This document shows, in pieces, positions 62,321 to 64,000 of a DNA stretch of 64,000 bases. Origin of the DNA: Marinomonas lutimaris. Lineage in GTDB: Bacteria > Pseudomonadota > Gammaproteobacteria > Pseudomonadales > Marinomonadaceae. The notes under the pieces are model-generated. The model was given only the letters and a program-made list of their open reading frames with translations. It did not search any database and was not told the origin of the DNA. Within the stretch, counting starts at the first letter, position 1, and each line of letters begins with the position of its first letter. The stretch lies in the NCBI RefSeq assembly GCF_019426345.1, contig NZ_JAHLLW010000002.1:186001-250000 (forward strand). Reading direction: 5' to 3'. A program made the position numbers and the translations under genes.

Positions 62321-62713
62321 ATGTATACATTGAATATTAGCGGTCACCACGTCCAATCTGGTGAAGAAGTTCAAGAAGTAGTAAAAGAAAAAATGGATCA
62401 CTTGGCGCGTATCAATAATCAGATAACCACCATTAATGTGACCTTAAATACAGAGAAGCATGGGACTCATGAATTAATAGTAGAAGCCAGTGTTCATATT
62501 CCTGGTCATGACCTTTTTGCAATGGTACAAACAGATAAACAACTCAAACCTGCCCTTGACATGTTAGTTGGCAAGTTGGAGAAACAGTTAATTAAACATA
62601 AAGCGAAACATGCTGGTCGACAGCACCATATTAACGCTAAGGATGTGGAAAGCCCTATAGAGCGTCAGCTGCAAGCTGAATTTGATGAGCTTGTTGAGCG
62701 TGAAGTTATTTAG
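62321..62713 (+). CDS. hpf: Ribosome hibernation promoting factor HPF
   Basis: A 130-aa protein of the short HPF/YfiA family, about 30 residues longer than E. coli HPF (95 aa). MYTLNISGHHVQSGEEVQEVVKEKM (N-terminal helix-strand) and GHDLFAMVQTDKQLKPALDMLVGKLEKQL are characteristic. HPF binds the 30S decoding site and promotes 100S dimers in stationary phase. The tail after about residue 100 lacks a long-HPF dimerisation domain. rpoN, its usual neighbour, is not adjacent here. A terminator follows. Confidence 0.88.
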   Translation: MYTLNISGHHVQSGEEVQEVVKEKMDHLARINNQITTINVTLNTEKHGTHELIVEASVHIPGHDLFAMVQTDKQLKPALDMLVGKLEKQLIKHKAKHAGRQHHINAKDVESPIERQLQAEFDELVEREVI

Positions 62714-62733
62714 TTAACCAAATCTTCTAGGAT

Positions 62734-62763
62734 AAAGCCTCGCTTATGCGGGGCTTTTTTGTT
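62734..62763 (+). terminator. Intrinsic terminator after hpf
   Basis: A 10-bp stem (62734-62743 with 62748-62757, one G-U wobble) with loop TTAT and a run of T. It lies 20 nt after the hpf stop. Confidence 0.85.
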
Positions 62764-62812
62764 TTTGTTGGTCGCTATCTTGTAAGTTACTGGTTTTATC
62801 GTTTTAGCCCAA

Positions 62813-62879
62813 TAAAAAAATGCCGGTGTTAACCTCTACGCATTGCCTGTAAGGCTTTTTGTAGATTAACACCGGCATT
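62813..62879 (-). terminator. Large nested hairpin and terminator downstream of acnB
   Basis: A 14-bp perfect stem (62819-62832 with 62866-62879) encloses two further helices: TCTAC/GTAGA (62835-62839 with 62861-62865) and an inner GCCT-GTA-AGGC. On the minus strand it is followed by a run of T (62813-62820). It ends the acnB transcript 35 nt after the stop. The nested form is larger than needed for termination. Confidence 0.7.
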
Positions 62880-62913
62880 GCATCATATTAGCAATATGAT
62901 TTTACTGTAGGGT

Positions 62914-64000
62914 TTAGATGTTGTTTACAGGAATAAACTCTACTGGAGCCATTGTCATTGCATCTAGCGGTGGAGCGAAATCCGTTAGTGTAATGCCTGC
63001 TACAGCAGCTTTGTATTCTTCTAATGTTGGGAAACGTCCCAATATTGTAGAAAGTACAACGACTGGAGTGGAGCCAAGCAAAGATTCGCCTTTCTTCTCT
63101 TTAGAATCCGCTACAACACGACCTTGGAATAATCGAGTAGAGGTCGCAATAACCGTATCGCCTGGCTCTGCTTTCTCTTGGTTACCCATACACAAGTTAC
63201 ATCCAGGGCGTTCCAAGTACATGATGTTTTCGTATTTAGTACGTGCTTCGCCTTTTGGTTTAGCATCGTCAAATTCAAAACCAGCATATTTCTTCAGAAT
63301 ATCCCAGTCACCCTCTGCTTTTAGCTCATCAACGATGTTATATGTTGGTGGCGCAACAACTAGTGGCACTTTGAATGATACGCTACCATTTTGTTTTTCA
63401 AGGTTGCGAAGCATTTGAGCGATGATCTGCATATCGCCTTTGTGAACCATACAAGAACCAACGAAACCTAGATCAACAGGTTTATCTTTATAGAAAGATA
63501 TTTGGCGAATCACATCGTGAGTGTAACGCTTAGAAACGTCATCGTTGTTAACGTCTGGATCGGCAATCATTGGTTCAATGATTTCATCAAGGTCAACAAC
63601 GACATCAGCATAGTAATGGGCATTGTTGTCTGGAACCAAGGCAGGTTGTTCGCCTGAAGTGATACCGGCAATACGCTTGTCAGCAAGAGCAATCAAGCCA
63701 TGAAGCGTTTGAGCTTCATTCTCCATGCCTTTATCAATCATGATCTGAATGCGTTTTTTTGCTAATTCAAGCGATTGAATAAGAGTCTTGTCTTGAGAAA
63801 TACAGATGGAAGCTTTTGCTTTCATCTCAGCAGTCCAGTCAGTAAAGGTGAACGCTTGGTCAGCCATCAACGTGCCGATGTGTACTTCGATTACACGACC
63901 TTGGAATACGTTTTCGCCGCCAAATTGTTTAAGCATCTGAGCTTGCGTAGCGTGTACAACGTCACGGAAATCCATGTGGCTCTTCATTTCGCCTTTAAAG
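62914..64000 (-). CDS. acnB: Aconitate hydratase B, C-terminal part
   Basis: The last 362 codons of AcnB; the gene runs off the right edge (AcnB is about 865 aa). It isomerises citrate to isocitrate and also binds RNA when it loses its cluster. Visible: two [4Fe-4S] cysteines in GCNLCMGN, the TSTRLFQGR segment, and DLGFVGSCMVHKGD carrying the third cluster Cys. The in-frame ATG at 63987 is internal. A nested terminator follows the stop. Confidence 0.92.
   Translation of the reverse strand, partial: FKGEMKSHMDFRDVVHATQAQMLKQFGGENVFQGRVIEVHIGTLMADQAFTFTDWTAEMKAKASICISQDKTLIQSLELAKKRIQIMIDKGMENEAQTLHGLIALADKRIAGITSGEQPALVPDNNAHYYADVVVDLDEIIEPMIADPDVNNDDVSKRYTHDVIRQISFYKDKPVDLGFVGSCMVHKGDMQIIAQMLRNLEKQNGSVSFKVPLVVAPPTYNIVDELKAEGDWDILKKYAGFEFDDAKPKGEARTKYENIMYLERPGCNLCMGNQEKAEPGDTVIATSTRLFQGRVVADSKEKKGESLLGSTPVVVLSTILGRFPTLEEYKAAVAGITLTDFAPPLDAMTMAPVEFIPVNNI

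Noticed and set aside
62819-62879. Integron attC-like site
   Set aside because: The repeat ends (TTAAC/GTTAA) look superficially like attC core sites, but the GTTRRRY core is absent and no integron integrase or cassette is nearby.

Overview
The window is a compact stretch of chromosome from a marine gammaproteobacterium, most likely Marinomonas or a close relative in the Oceanospirillales. That assignment rests on gene content and order (folC-SPOR protein-cvpA-purF-metZ, a LysR gene divergent from leuCDB-asd, bepA-like-tusA-like-perM-like, moaCDE) and on a moderate GC content (mid-40s percent by eye). It was not tested by any search. I see no rRNA, tRNA, CRISPR array, prophage or insertion sequence.

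Layout. 1-4.3 kb: end of folC, SPOR protein, cvpA, purF, metZ. 4.4-8.7 kb (minus): RND efflux pump with its adaptor. 8.9-16 kb: ABC-F ATPase Uup, then a tight DUF2760/Hsp70/Hsp70-DUF3731 operon. 16.4-32.2 kb: three ABC importers in a row. A plus-strand Dpp/Nik-type operon and a minus-strand FecBCDE-type operon converge on a shared terminator. A second Dpp/Nik-type operon (minus) follows, headed by an enolase-superfamily enzyme. 32.6-35.1 kb: exported lipase, a 51-aa ORF and an exported ParB-like protein. 35.2-43.4 kb: mostly housekeeping genes (GNAT, butanediol dehydrogenase, MarC, RraA, M14 peptidase, MazG-like, EfpL, TrmJ) plus a membrane J-domain/SH3 protein. 43.5-46 kb: 7TM-DISM/GGDEF/EAL sensor. 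46.1-47.3 kb: moaCDE. 47.4-49.9 kb: a lone tyrosine recombinase beside three tandem copies of a small secreted protein gene. 49.9-54.4 kb: BepA-like protease, TusA-like protein, PerM-like exporter, GH13 alpha-glucosidase. 54.6-61.2 kb: MFS transporter, LysR regulator, leuC-leuD-leuB-asd. 61.3-64 kb: YoaK-like protein, hpf, and the C-terminal part of acnB, which runs off the right edge.

How the genes work together. PurF, LeuCDB, Asd and MetZ serve purine, leucine, aspartate-family and methionine synthesis. MoaCDE makes molybdopterin. The Hsp70 trio looks like one functional unit of unknown role. The two Dpp/Nik-type operons are paralogous in gene order and have short ATPases like NikD/NikE. 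The Fec-type operon between them has a Fur-box-like site upstream, so a metal or metal-chelate role for the region is possible but unproven. The region least explained by known biology is 48.9-49.9 kb, the triplicated secreted protein. The Hsp70 trio and the exported ParB-like protein come next.
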